This document shows positions 53,268-64,000 of a stretch of 64,000 nucleotides of DNA, piece after piece. The notes under the pieces are model-generated. The model did not search any database. It was not told the origin of the DNA and saw only the letters and a program-made list of their open reading frames with translations. The translations under genes and the position numbers were made by a program. This stretch comes from Apostichopus japonicus (Eukaryota; Echinodermata; Holothuroidea; Aspidochirotida; Stichopodidae). Within the stretch, counting starts at the first letter, position 1; each line of letters opens with the position of its first letter. The DNA lies in the NCBI RefSeq assembly GCF_037975245.1, contig NC_092568.1, forward strand, positions 21,168,501 through 21,232,500, written 5' to 3'.

Positions 53268-53494
53268 TTTAATGGTAATTAATGGTACCATACAATGGTA
53301 ACATTAATCAAATCTCATACTGTATTCACATGACAGAAACACAATGTAAGGTCATTCAATGATATACACCAACTGGACCATGAGACAGTGTTTGCTGCTG
53401 TATGAAAACATACAGACTGAGACAGAGAGAGAGCTGTAGGATATTGTTATTATTATTATTGTTATTTTTAGTTATCCTTTACAGACAATTTTAC

Positions 53495-53935
53495 AGACAA
53501 TTTAACTTTGCAGCTGGCAAGCTATGGAATGCACTGCCAAAAAATATCTGTGATGCCAAAACATTAGCCACTTTTTAAGAAATTTACTTAAAATTCTTTT
53601 AGGAATTTCACTGAAAATCTATATAGTTATTAATATTATTCCTTAGTATATAAATATATTTTAATATTAATATTTAAGCTGCATCCATTTTAGTCTTCAT
53701 ATTCATATTTTAAGGGTTTTGTCATTTTGTTGTCATTGTAAAGTGCTCTTGAACATGCTTAAGCATGAAAGGAGCGCTATATAAATCTGGTAAATAATAA
53801 ATAATAATAATAGTAATAATAATTATATGACTATTATTAATAATAATAATAATATGATAATAATAATAATAATAATAATAACGATGATGATGATGATGAT
53901 GATGATGATAATAATAATCATAATAATAATGTAGC
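53495..53935 (+). mobile_element. Broken 3' end of a non-LTR retrotransposon with microsatellite tail
   Basis: From 53501 the frame reads FNFAAGKLWNALPKNICDAK and TLATF, the W-N-x-L-P-x-x-I pattern found at the C-terminus of many LINE reverse-transcriptase proteins (LWNSLP-type). A stop follows at once; a one-base shift would read TFKKFT, so the copy is frameshifted. The 3' end reads GTAAAGTGCTCTTGAACATG, then GAGCGCTATATAAATCTGG, a tail type common in marine invertebrate LINEs and SINEs. It ends in an ATA/GAT microsatellite at about 53792-53930. Confidence 0.7.
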
Positions 53936-54049
53936 ATCAAGAAAGGAGGCAACAAGTCCAAATTTCTGCAAGATTACAATCCTAAAGGCCTGTTTAGGGT
54001 TATCTTCGTTACATCCAGAATTTAACGTGTTTATTTCCTGTTCACTTTC

Positions 54050-54103
54050 AGACCGACGTGTCCTTCACCAACGAACGAACGTACGCTGCCATTTCTTGAT
54101 CTG
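54050..54103. other. Exon-like block with acceptor-like flanks on both strands
   Basis: On the + strand TTTCCTGTTCACTTTCAG precedes a frame reading TDVSFTNERTYAAIS then stop. On the - strand CATCTTTTGCTTTTCAG precedes a frame reading QEMAAYVRSLVKDTSV then stop. The block is GC-richer than its surroundings. Either could be a short terminal exon of a gene that lies mostly outside the window, or this may be chance. I do not recognise either peptide. Confidence 0.25.
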
Positions 54104-54109
54104 AAAAGC

Positions 54110-54555
54110 AAAAGATGAAACAACAGAGAAATTAACAGTCGTTAGTTGCCTTGGTTACACAAAAAATTTACACAAAGTAATCCATCAATAATGATTACAG
54201 TATTATACCTGATTCACCTTGACCAAGATACTTACTCTCTCTCTACAAATCCAAAGAGAGAACTGAAAATTGAGTCAAAACCCATCCTTTAAATCATTAA
54301 GCATAATTGCACAGTAGCATTCAACCTTGGACTAAGTTGGAATTATATCGTGGGTGTTCATTATATGTTAACTTTGCAATTATAAATTGACTCCTTCCGA
54401 ATCTGTGTCGTCCTTTGTTTTATCATTTGAAGGCGAGTTTTCATTGGCACAACTTTTTCTGAATTTATTTAGAATTTTATTTATTTTTATTTTTTATTTA
54501 TTTTTTATTCTGAATAAAATTTGACGGGTAAACCCCAAAAATAATGTAGTGCAAT
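54110..54555. other. No gene recognised
   Basis: AT-rich DNA with a TTTATTTTTA-type run at about 54476-54512. Confidence 0.5.
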
Positions 54556-54558
54556 ACC

Positions 54559-54620
54559 TAAACAAACATCTGAACAAACATCTGAACAAACATCTGAACA
54601 AACATCTTAACAAACATCTT
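54559..54620. repeat. (AAACATCTGAAC)n, five 12-base units
   Basis: Tandem ACAAACATCTGA units, the last with TTAA in place of TGAA. Confidence 0.9.
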
Positions 54621-54782
54621 TCAATGTCTTTGTCATATCACTTTTAGAATGATATTAAAATCATTAATTACCAGGTAATTCATTAGTTCATTTTGTATAA
54701 AGACATCTTAAGTGCAATATCATCTTCAATAATACTTTGTAAGGTTAGTAATAATATGCAGAACATGACCACCAACCATACA

Positions 54783-55196
54783 AACTTCTCTAAATGTAAA
54801 CTGAGACTTCTCTCCATGACTGAAGCCTCTTAATGAACAGAGAAATCATTTGAAAAAAATACATGAATAAACTTCCATCTCTAAGTCTTCTCTACATGAC
54901 TGGAGGCTATTAATGAACAGAATAATAAAAAGAAAATAAATAATTAAATAAATAAACTTCCATTATCTGGGTCTTCTAACCATGACTGTTCAAGTCTCTT
55001 AATGAACAGAATCATAAAAAAATATTTAAAAAAATCATAGAAAAACTTCCATCTCTGAGTTTTCTCTCCATGAATGAAGGCTCTTAATTAAGAGAATAAA
55101 TAAATAAATAAATAATAATAGAAAAACAAATAAATAAACATACATCTCTTAATCTTCTCTTCTTGACTGAAGGCTCTCAGTGCCGAATAACAGAGT
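54783..55196. repeat. Degenerate tandem repeat, five units of about 80-95 bases
   Basis: Each unit carries AAACTTCCATCTCT(A/G)AG, TCTTCTCTCCATGACTGAAG and CTCTTAATGAACAGA, separated by A-rich spacers of variable length such as AAATAAATAA. Units begin near 54783, 54868, 54954, 55042 and 55134. Confidence 0.8.
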
Positions 55197-55535
55197 TGAT
55201 CTCTCAAGTTTTTGTCTCAACTTGCTTAAACCCTGGTTAGATCTTTTTCGAGCAATTTTAAAGTGTGATATCATAAGGGCATTGCTTAACAACAGAATCA
55301 CACTGAACATTGATCTCCAGGCTCTAATGACATGTTAGATTGTTGGATTAATAAGAAAAAACATAAAGATCAGCCTATAATAATAATAATATTTAAGAAG
55401 TATTTGAGGAAAGACATCATCACAACATACTAATACGGTCTTTATGCCATATTTATATTTATTAAGTAATTATATTTACAGCTAAATTCTTTATGAACTA
55501 GGACAATGTTATCCTGTCTAGTTATTACTCCTTAA

Positions 55536-56061
55536 AGGATTGGTTCAGGTGTTTGACATGCCTATTTTGTATGAAAGAGCACAAAAAGACAAAAAGAACA
55601 ATGAAGAAACTACCATGATAGCATGCTCTGTTAAGGAGATATGACACTTTGAAGATATCAAAATTTCTTTGAAAACGACTGGTGTAGAAAGACTTACTGA
55701 TATTTCTTTAAAACTTATTTACATTTTTTAACACATATGAAAATGATATAATCAAAAATTCTTCAGATGTTTAATCTCAAATACTTCCTTTGACAAATAT
55801 GAGATCTCCTGACATATGGTTTGATTGAAAGTCATGAAATCTCACAAAATATTTAGAGAAAAAAACAAAGACTTTTCGGGAACGTGAGGATGTGACATCA
55901 CAGCTAGTCAGATTTCAGCAGTTTCTACACAATCTGATGAAACTTTACACTTGAATATCTCTTTAACCGAAAAATATATTTGAATAGTTTTTTCAACATT
56001 GTGTTTCTTTAATTGTCCTCTTTCATATAACATAAATATGTATGACAACTGAACCAATCCT
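55536..56061. mobile_element. MITE (526 bases) with long imperfect inverted repeats and TTAA flanks
   Basis: The left end AGGATTGGTTCAG and the right end CTGAACCAATCCT are perfect complements. Similarity then continues inward: TATGAAAGAGCACAAAAAGA on the left against TATGAAAGAGGACAATTAAAG in the complement of the right, and further inside GTTAAGGAGATATGACACTT against GTTAAAGAGATATTCAAGTG. Both ends abut TTAA (55532-55535 and 56062-56065), consistent with a TTAA-targeting transposase such as piggyBac, although TTAA could instead be part of the palindromic ends. There is no transposase frame. The superfamily is uncertain. Confidence 0.8.
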
Positions 56062-56069
56062 TTAAAGTA

Positions 56070-58280
56070 TCTGTATCATTCTGCTCATTCAACTTGTATT
56101 ATAATTTTCTTCTTTAACCAGGGAGTTTTCTACTCTGTTAAGCCAATTCAGGCTTTATAGAAGACTTCCTTTCACATTGTAATTTTGTTGTTGTGATAAA
56201 ACAAATAAATAAACAAACTCATGCCTGACCTGTAAGACTTGTACTCAAACCAGTAGTATGGACAATTTGGATAGATGCTAGTACAAGTTTAAGTACTCAT
56301 ATTACAAACCAAGGGAATTCTATTTGTTCTGTACTCATTCTACAAGCCTGTCTCCCATTCAAATGAATCTTGAAGGCAAACTCGGATCTTATCTTTCAAG
56401 TAGGATCAAAATTATTGGACAAACCCCAAAACTAACACAAATATTTCTCCTTTTATTTTCTCTCTCTGCATCGAAAGTTCACCCTTTTAAATCATCCTGT
56501 GCATAGAAATCACAATTGATCAAATCCGGACACTGGCAATCTCTTCTCTCAATCTCGAGTGAAATCTAATTTAGTTGATAAATGACCACCTGGTAATTAA
56601 ACTCTTATTTCTGTCACTGTCAGTTTTATGACTACAACATGTTATTCATCACACATGAGAAACCTTTCAGCCCCCATAAAACTCAAGGTAGAGAAAAACA
56701 GCTTGGTTTATATATATGAATACTATCTGACTGGATGTTACATATATAACGCCGTACATTGTACAAAAACAGCGTTGGGAGCGAGGATTTCTCCGAAAAG
56801 ACTTTCGCTACTTTCGACTACGAAAGTCTTAGCTACCACAAAATATCTATAGAAATTTTTGCAGTATATGAGAAACTACAATTGGTATATTGTATGTAAG
56901 GAATTTCCACACCCAAAGTGTGCTAAATATTTCCACTGTTTACCTTGTTTCGAGCAAAACTATGTCTTTGCAGTTCAGTTTTAGTACCACGAAATTTGAG
57001 AAGATCTGAGAAGAGGGGAGAGGCCTGGGCACCAGGATCTGCCTCTGACATACAACTCCTTATACATAGCTATTAACAGTGGTTTACAACTTACTTCAAC
57101 AGAAACCTCACAAATCAAATCAGTTTTCTGTGTCAAGCAAGTTAAAGGAATAGTCAAGAGATCATTAATATTTTTTACTGGTAGTCGGGCAACCTCATAA
57201 GTCCAACAGTTCTGTACATGTATACAGTCAAGGCGGATGGTAGTACTTCGCTCAAAAATGGGGCATGGCCATTTCAGCTATTTTGCCGTCAGTGGCAAAT
57301 ATTGTTCCTGGAACTTCAATTAGTGGATTCTTGAAGAGTTTAGTTCTTGACATAAATTGCATACAACACCACCATGAGCTACTAGAGTAATTAAGCATAT
57401 GCAGCTTTTATTATGTCACTACATTGTCCTAATAGTTAATGACCCTTATGCGTCATCACCAACAACTCTTTGTTCTTTATTAATCACTTGTTGCTTAAAT
57501 TAACATAGTTTGTCTACAGCTTTCTGAAGTACCAAATTGTAGCGAGGAATACTAGTACTACCTTGGTCAATCGGCATAGGCAGGTCACTTGATCTGTTTA
57601 TCAAAATTAAATATTGGGTACAATTTTGAAAAAAAAAAAACAATTTAAAGACAAGCTAGGATGAATTGATGTATTCTCCACGTGACATTAAATACCATAT
57701 TTCCTACCTAGTATTTTCAAATAAAAATGAAACATTTTCAAAATTAAAAATTAAAAAATTGAAGTCAGCATCGGAACATGCTGTGAAGATAGGACTCAAA
57801 ACTAATGTCGTTTGTCTTTAAAAAGTTCAGATCTTCTTTACCGAATAATGAATGTCTAAGGAAAGTCGTTACAGTTGTGAGATTTTATTCAACTCACAAA
57901 TGGTCAATTATAAAAGTTCTGTCCTTTCTAACTTGAGAAAAGTGACTTGATATTCTGGATGTATTCCCAATGTACTACTACAGTCTACAAGTGATCATCG
58001 ACAAAATGGTGGCGCAATTCATGATTTCTATCACAGTAAGAAAAGCTGTAGGAGTTGGTGGCAGCAGATAAGTATTTAGTAGAAAATATTTCCGTGATTG
58101 TCTTAGACTCATCAAAGTAATGTGTGATCTTCTTAATCTTGATGTTTTCAATCAGTAAACATTTATGTACTCAGACAGGAAATATAATATTTACAAGAAT
58201 CTTTATAATGAGAAAATCAAAAGTGTCAGGAGTTGCCAACATGCCCAGCAATCCAGGTTTTTTTTTTAAAACAATAATAA
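56070..58280. other. No gene recognised
   Basis: AT-rich DNA with no repeats or coding segments that I can identify. Frames at 56324-56506 and 56628-56852 lack family resemblance. Confidence 0.5.
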
Positions 58281-58286
58281 CAATGG

Positions 58287-58466
58287 ATGATCACTGTAGG
58301 AGAGCTGTGTAGGTTTGGTGAAAAGAACAGCAAAATGTACACTGTAGGAGAGATGTGTAGGTTTGGTGAAAAGAACAGCAAAATGTACACTGTAGGAGAG
58401 ATGTGTAGGTTTGGTGAAAAGAACAGCCATATGTACACTGTAGGAGAGATGTGTAGGTTTGGTGAA
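58287..58466. repeat. 48-bp minisatellite, just under four units
   Basis: GTACACTGTAGGAGAGATGT continuing GTAGGTTTGGTGAAAAGAACAGCAAA recurs at 48-base steps. Because 48 is a multiple of three, frames on both strands stay open (plus: TVGEMCRFGEKNSKMY; minus: FTKPTHLSYSVHFAVL). No splice or start context makes either a convincing gene. Confidence 0.9.
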
Positions 58467-58469
58467 TAG

Positions 58470-59190
58470 AACACCAGGTTTGGACCAGGTAAAACTCCCC
58501 TTTGGGTGGATCATAGGCCTAACAGGATCATTACTATTTTTCATTTCATTATTTCCACTGTGATGGAAAGTGTGATACCAATTTATCATTTTACCTATTT
58601 GGAAAGTATTTTGTTAAAATGTAATCTGATGCAAACAACTCAGTCATCTGCTGGAAGACCTCCATAGCTGATTTTGATTATCTGAACATAAATTTTGTCA
58701 TCTCAGACGACCATTAAACGTATACCCTGTGTCCTACAAGCCTTGCAAGGACATGTGTGAAAAGCTAATGAGTAAGTCAAGGATGTTACATAGGAAATAT
58801 TAATTCTTGTCTGCTGCCACCTTTTACTTTAGCATGAAAAGTAAAGTCAGTGAGGAAAGTGCCCAATGCAAAACAAGTAAACTATGAGGTTCAAATTCCC
58901 CGCCCTCCCCTCTGTCCCCCTCCCCCAACCCCCCCCCCCGCTTTTTTGTTGAACATCTTTACACTTGCAACATGACAAATTGACAGTTGAGAAGTACTTG
59001 AGAAGTTTTTGCTTGAACTTAATGAGCTTGAAGTAGGTCAATGTGTTTATTCAATGCAGATCAATATATCTATCAGAACAATAAACATGGAATAGTGTAC
59101 AGGTTTGTATCTTGCCATAATGAAGGTTTCTAGAACTACTGAAGACTAAAGTGGAATTATTGGAAATGCTGAATACCACTTTGGTGTTAC
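58470..59190. other. No gene recognised
   Basis: AT-rich DNA with C-runs at about 58911-58939. Confidence 0.5.
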
Positions 59191-59194
59191 TTTT

Positions 59195-59605
59195 TACTAT
59201 ACTGTACTGTACTGTACTATACTGTACTATACTGTACTATACTATACTGTACTATACTGTACTATACTGTACTATACTGTACTATACTGTACTATACTGT
59301 ACTATACTATACTGTACTATACTGTACTGTACTATACTGTACTATACAGTACTATACTACACTATACTGTACTATACTGTACTATACTGTACTATACTGT
59401 ACTATACTGTACTATACTATACTGTACTATACTGTACTATACTATACTGTACTATACTGTACTGTACTGTACTATACTACACTATACTATACTGTAATAT
59501 ACCATACCGTACCATACCATACCATGCAGTACCAATACATACCTTACCATATAGTACCTTACCATAACGCACCATACCAAACCATACAGTAACATAAGAT
59601 ACCAT
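59195..59605. repeat. (TACTATACTG)n array decaying into ACCATACCAT units
   Basis: About 300 bases of TACTA/TACTG pentamers with irregular alternation, then about 100 bases of related CCATA/CCGTA pentamers. Repeated Tyr-Thr-Ile-Leu frames are artefacts. Confidence 0.93.
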
Positions 59606-59609
59606 AAGG

Positions 59610-62600
59610 GATGGGGTTTCCTCTCCTCTTTGGGAATTTTTCTACAAGTAAAGTGACATAAATGCAAAATGGTGCTATCATTTAACAATTTTTCACATAA
59701 ATGCATTGCATTGGAAGCTGTTGCTAAAACAAATGATTAGCCTACTTCTATATATTTTGGATAATTAGCAGATCTGATTGGGGGACAACAGGGGGGCAAA
59801 GGGAAATTGACCCATCATGTCCCCCCCTCCCCCGTAGTGCCTCCATGGGCAAATTATATTTTTTAAACTAACGGTAGGTTAGGCCATTTACATACATCTT
59901 TGTAATGTATCACATTTGCACGTAATATCCTCTGAATTCCATGTATACTTAGAAATCAAACATCGGGAAAAGAGCCACAGTCTTAACTATGAGTCATAGT
60001 CGTTCAAATACAAAAGGTTTCTGTTTCTCAAGTAAGGACATTTAATACCATGTATCCTGCTAGCACTAGTCAAGGCTATCAACTATGTACACTGGTGATG
60101 ATGACAGTATATATATATGTATACTGGATTGTGCTATCTTCTATAAGATCTGGCAGCAAAATACTGAGCCATGTATAAACAGGATGTGTTACAGACAAAT
60201 GCTAGTGGGGTCGGGAGAGAGGGGAGGGGTGTTAGGAATTGGTAGGGAGGGAACAGGGGGAGTAGGAAGTTTCCAGTAACTATTCCTGTATGCAAACAAC
60301 ATTAGAACTGTGTTGACATTGTATTAGTGTCTACATTTGGATCAAGTCATGGTTCAGTTACGTACGATAAAGGAAGGGTAAAACTTAAAACACCTCAAGA
60401 ACGGCATCGCTGAGATATATTTCAAAAAATATTACAGAAGGAACAAACGTGTCCCACAGTGTTGTACTACAATGTCATTAGTATGGAGAAATGTTATGCA
60501 ACATGCATCGAGTCAATACCAGAGAAACTGACGCAGTGAACATAAAAAGAATGGGAGACTGCATCTAAATTGGTGGCAGCATACATAAACAAACTCTACC
60601 CTATGTTTTCATACATACTGTTCCATATGTATATATGTATTATGTATGTATCAACAAAATGATGCATCCAGGCACGAGTGCTTCCATACCAAAGATGACT
60701 TTCAAGAGTGGCTTAAAGGGATTACTTCTTTCTCTCTCACTCACTTTACAATTTCTTCTTTCTTTCTCCTCTTTTGTTCTTAAATTTTCTTTCTTTATCC
60801 TTTTCAGGCAGCAGGGGACAAATATGTCCAAAGGCCTCTACTTTCCCCCTTTATTTTTTCTTCAGTACATTGTGAAATCAAGAATACGTTATTCTTCATC
60901 TCAATTTCTCCAGAGTTCCCTCCATATTTTGCCACGCCTACTAGTCGAGTCTGCTCCTCTGGGGCCGCAGCCCTCTTGACCCCCCTCTCATTAGACTTGC
61001 ATGCAGACCCCTCCCCCCCTCCCCCATGCTGCTCCCTTCACCTTCCTGACTATGCTACTGAATGCTACTGACTCACTGCTGTGTTTGATGTTTATTTGGT
61101 ACTTCACGATGATGATGATGCAACAATCTGCTCAATCTGTTTCACTGTAATGTCATCATATTTAGGTTAATGATTGACTCCCAGTTTGTACAGAACCATG
61201 ACTAACGCAGCCATCGCAAATATTTAGCTTTCATAAAAAAAGTATGAAGCTGTTATTTGCCCCTTCGGGTAAATGCATACTACAGAATACATGAGCCAGT
61301 TCAAAGTTCACTAGCATGATGGATTATCAATATCAATACTTTTATTTACATTGACGGAACTCTTCTGCAAAACAGCAACACCCAAGTTTGTTTTTATTTC
61401 TTTCTTTCTATTTCTCTCTTTCTTCATACAGATAAAAAGCCATATATGAAGTGTAAAACACAAGGGTTGTGCTGACTCACTCCAACAGTTGAATTCCATC
61501 ACGAAAATAAACTTGTCTTTTAGCTTTCTCAACAACGGGGCTTCCCAAACTAGCAAATATGCATACAAAGCTCTTCTAAAATGAAAATGTAGCCTCAACA
61601 AAATATTTGCTCACCCACACCTTTTATCATTATAACTTTAGTTTAGGAACTAGAATGCAGACAATGTTCAATTTTCAGCAAGCATTCCAATAGACACACC
61701 CATCACATTGGCAAGAGTATAGTGTTAAGTTATAGACATTTTGCAAAAATACCATGACAACACAATTATTATTATTGTTGACTTACTATCTTTGGGAAAC
61801 ATTGCTTTTGGCATCACTGGAAACAAGTAATAACCAGAAATAACAATAAAATATCTTTGTATAAAGCTTGTAATAAGTGTTTAAGTTTTTTTTTCAATTC
61901 CCCCTTTTTCTTTGGGGAAGGGGTGGCAGTGGGGGGATGGGGAAAGGAGATTTAAATTGGGTGTGATTATCCATACCATATTTAGATGTTGGCTTCTGTT
62001 GACTTAAGATGACTCAACTAAACTCAACTAAAAGACTGAGTGCTAACAATACTTCAGCATTGGTCCATGTCACACATCAAAGTAACGTCATCTACACTGC
62101 CCCAAAAACAAACTTTTACACCCTGTCTCCCTCCCTCCCCTTACCCCTCCCCCCCCCAACATCAGACAACCTTAAATTATATGCCACATTTTCTTCAAGT
62201 TAGTGTTAGACCAATTTGGTGAGCTTTCAATTTAACAGCATTTTAAGTTCCAAATATTGAAATGCATCTACTAACCTTTAAATTAAGCAGAACCCACCAA
62301 TGGTCTTGTAGCTTACAGCTTCTCCACCTTCAGTGTACCCATTCTCATCTAACAGTAGCAGCCTCTCTGAACTTCAAACAACAACAAAACATAAACAAGA
62401 AAAAGACAAAGACAAAGAAAATTGACATTACGAATCATTCACATATAAATACATTCTGCCAAAACTAACAGAAAACAATGACTTTTTTTACATTTGCTGA
62501 TATTTATTATGTGATATCTCAGTTTAAACTCGGAAGATCGCAGCAGTGAAAGAAAGGGATGGGTTGCGAGGGGTAATTAGGTCAGGAAGTATGAGATGTG

Positions 62601-64000
62601 TGGCGATTGAAAAGAGCATCCCTTTTACCTGAAACTGTCCACCATAAAAACCACTTGGCAAAACAAAAATTGTTGTGGTGCTGTTGGTTTGAAACAGAAG
62701 TGGCTTACTCATTGGGTAAATGGCATTACAATACAAAGAAGAAATTAGCATATTTACAATACAAAGAAATTAGCATATTTCCCAATCTCATTGCATCGGA
62801 TTTCTTTTTAAGAGTTTTTTTTTTATACAAGTTTATACTATTTTCAAGTTAATGAGGAGGGTCTTGGTCGGGTAGGTGGGGGGGGGTGGTTGTGACGGAA
62901 CATTAAAACAATGAAAAGCTAGTATCTGAGAGATTATGAGTTCAAACCTGACCAGCTAAACGTGGTTTTCCATTTGAGGGGAATCTAAAATCTTGTATGA
63001 GTCACAAAATTTGTAAGCCAACGTGATGTATAAATAACTGTTTTACTAAAGCCATTCAGCTTTCCTGACATGCATTAATAACCACCTTCTTAAATGGATT
63101 ATTTACTGTTTTCCATTGGGTATTTAAGTTATAATTAATGAAGCCAAATGATTTTTCATTCTGTTCTGTCGGTGTCTTTACCTTTTTTCATATTATATTT
63201 ATTATAGCACACAAAGAGAAAAATTGCTAGTTTTTTCAGTTCAGTTAAACTTAAGTTCTTTGAGAACTTTGAATTTGAGAAAATTTCTACATTTGCATTT
63301 GTACAACATCCATGCAAAAAAAACAAAAAACCAAAAAAACCAGAAAGTCAACAGACTTAGTGATTTCTTGCCAAACTTTGTATGTGGACATTCAAATGTA
63401 ACACTGCCAAAAAAAAAACAAAAAAAAAAAATTTTTTTAAGGGGTTGACCATTAAATGAAAACAAGTGATCAGCTGGGTTCTTGCACTAAAAGAGACCTA
63501 AGCATCTATTAGAAGACCTCTGTTGACTCAAACGACCTCTGACCTTCACAGAAAAGGTTAAAGATGCATTTATAAGATATGATGTGTTTTGAAAGATATA
63601 GAGAATGAGGCATTGCTTACTGTCGACCTCAAGAGCCCTTTTACTTCCACCAGTTTCAACATGAGAATTTACAAACTTACCAAGAAGAACTTACTACTAA
63701 GCACTTTTGGTTTGGTTCTGGAACTATCATGTTTGCAAAATATTTACGTTGTGCTCTCCTTTGACCTTCAAATGACTTTATGATTTCCACCAATTTCTGC
63801 CATACTCACAAAAGAGAATGCACACGACCAAGAATGAAGTTCATTCATATGTTGCGTTTCATCCCGCTACAAATAAAATATATGCAGAACATGCTCTCAT
63901 TGATTCAGCTCAGTTTTACTGTGGTTTATAATTCTTGCAAAAGATCTTTTGAAATTTCTTCTGAGTACAACAGCCTGTACTCCTAGTAATCTGAGTCATA
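59610..64000. other. No gene recognised to the end of the window
   Basis: AT-rich DNA with C- and G-runs (about 59821-59833, 61012-61025, 62144-62158, 62876-62887) and an A-run near 63408-63432. A minus-strand frame around 62640-62751 (STTTIFVLPSGFYGGQFQ) ends at a possible donor CAG|GTAAAA, but its acceptor side is weak and I do not call it an exon. The stretch 63480-63830 is rich in GACCT/TTGACC words, suggesting an old dispersed repeat. Confidence 0.45.

Noticed and set aside
62524-62751. Minus-strand exon (STTTIFVLPSGFYGGQFQ) with donor CAG|GTAAAA
   Set aside because: No convincing acceptor or pyrimidine tract on the other side, and no recognised family.

Overview
This is a piece of animal nuclear genome. 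It is AT-rich and dominated by introns, intergenic DNA, microsatellites, minisatellites and transposon remnants. One protein-coding gene can be read with confidence: an ether-a-go-go (EAG/KCNH) voltage-gated potassium channel on the + strand, in eight exons from 10202 to 32421. All seven internal splice junctions keep the reading frame with canonical GT/AG ends, and the spliced product aligns without gaps to the fly and vertebrate EAG family as I know it. The protein resembles fly eag and vertebrate KCNH1/KCNH5 about equally. Together with the repeat content (a hAT element, LINE tails, a tRNA-derived SINE, frequent poly-G/poly-C runs), this suggests a marine invertebrate, perhaps an echinoderm such as a sea cucumber. 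The species call is an inference and is weak.

Layout. Bases 1-10201 hold no exon I can recognise. They contain an ATT/AGT microsatellite, AT arrays, a 59-bp and a 22-bp minisatellite, and a GTC-rich degenerate repeat. The first exons of the channel (start codon and most of the PAS domain) are not visible and are probably upstream of the window. Bases 10202-32421 are the channel gene: end of the PAS domain, linker, S1-S3, S4 to pore to S6, C-linker, cyclic-nucleotide-binding-homology domain, and a long last exon with the C-terminal tetramerising coiled coil. A poly(A) signal lies about 150 bases after the stop. The introns carry a decoy copy of the 5' end of the S4 exon, a decamer array next to an acceptor, a LINE tail, and a non-autonomous hAT element with a perfect 8-bp target duplication.

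Bases 32576-64000 are gene-poor. They contain a perfect 294-bp tandem duplication, long AT and GGAC arrays, a 71-bp minisatellite of about 13 units with a four-unit higher-order period, a tRNA-derived SINE, a broken LINE 3' end, a MITE with long inverted repeats and TTAA flanks, a 48-bp minisatellite and a decamer array. The only hint of another gene is a short exon-like block near 54050-54103 that has splice-acceptor-like flanks on both strands.

The window does not show an obvious new multi-gene system. The observations most worth following are the duplicated S4-exon head, which could act as a pseudo-exon inside a channel gene, the higher-order repeat structure of the 71-bp array, and the two terminal-inverted-repeat elements.
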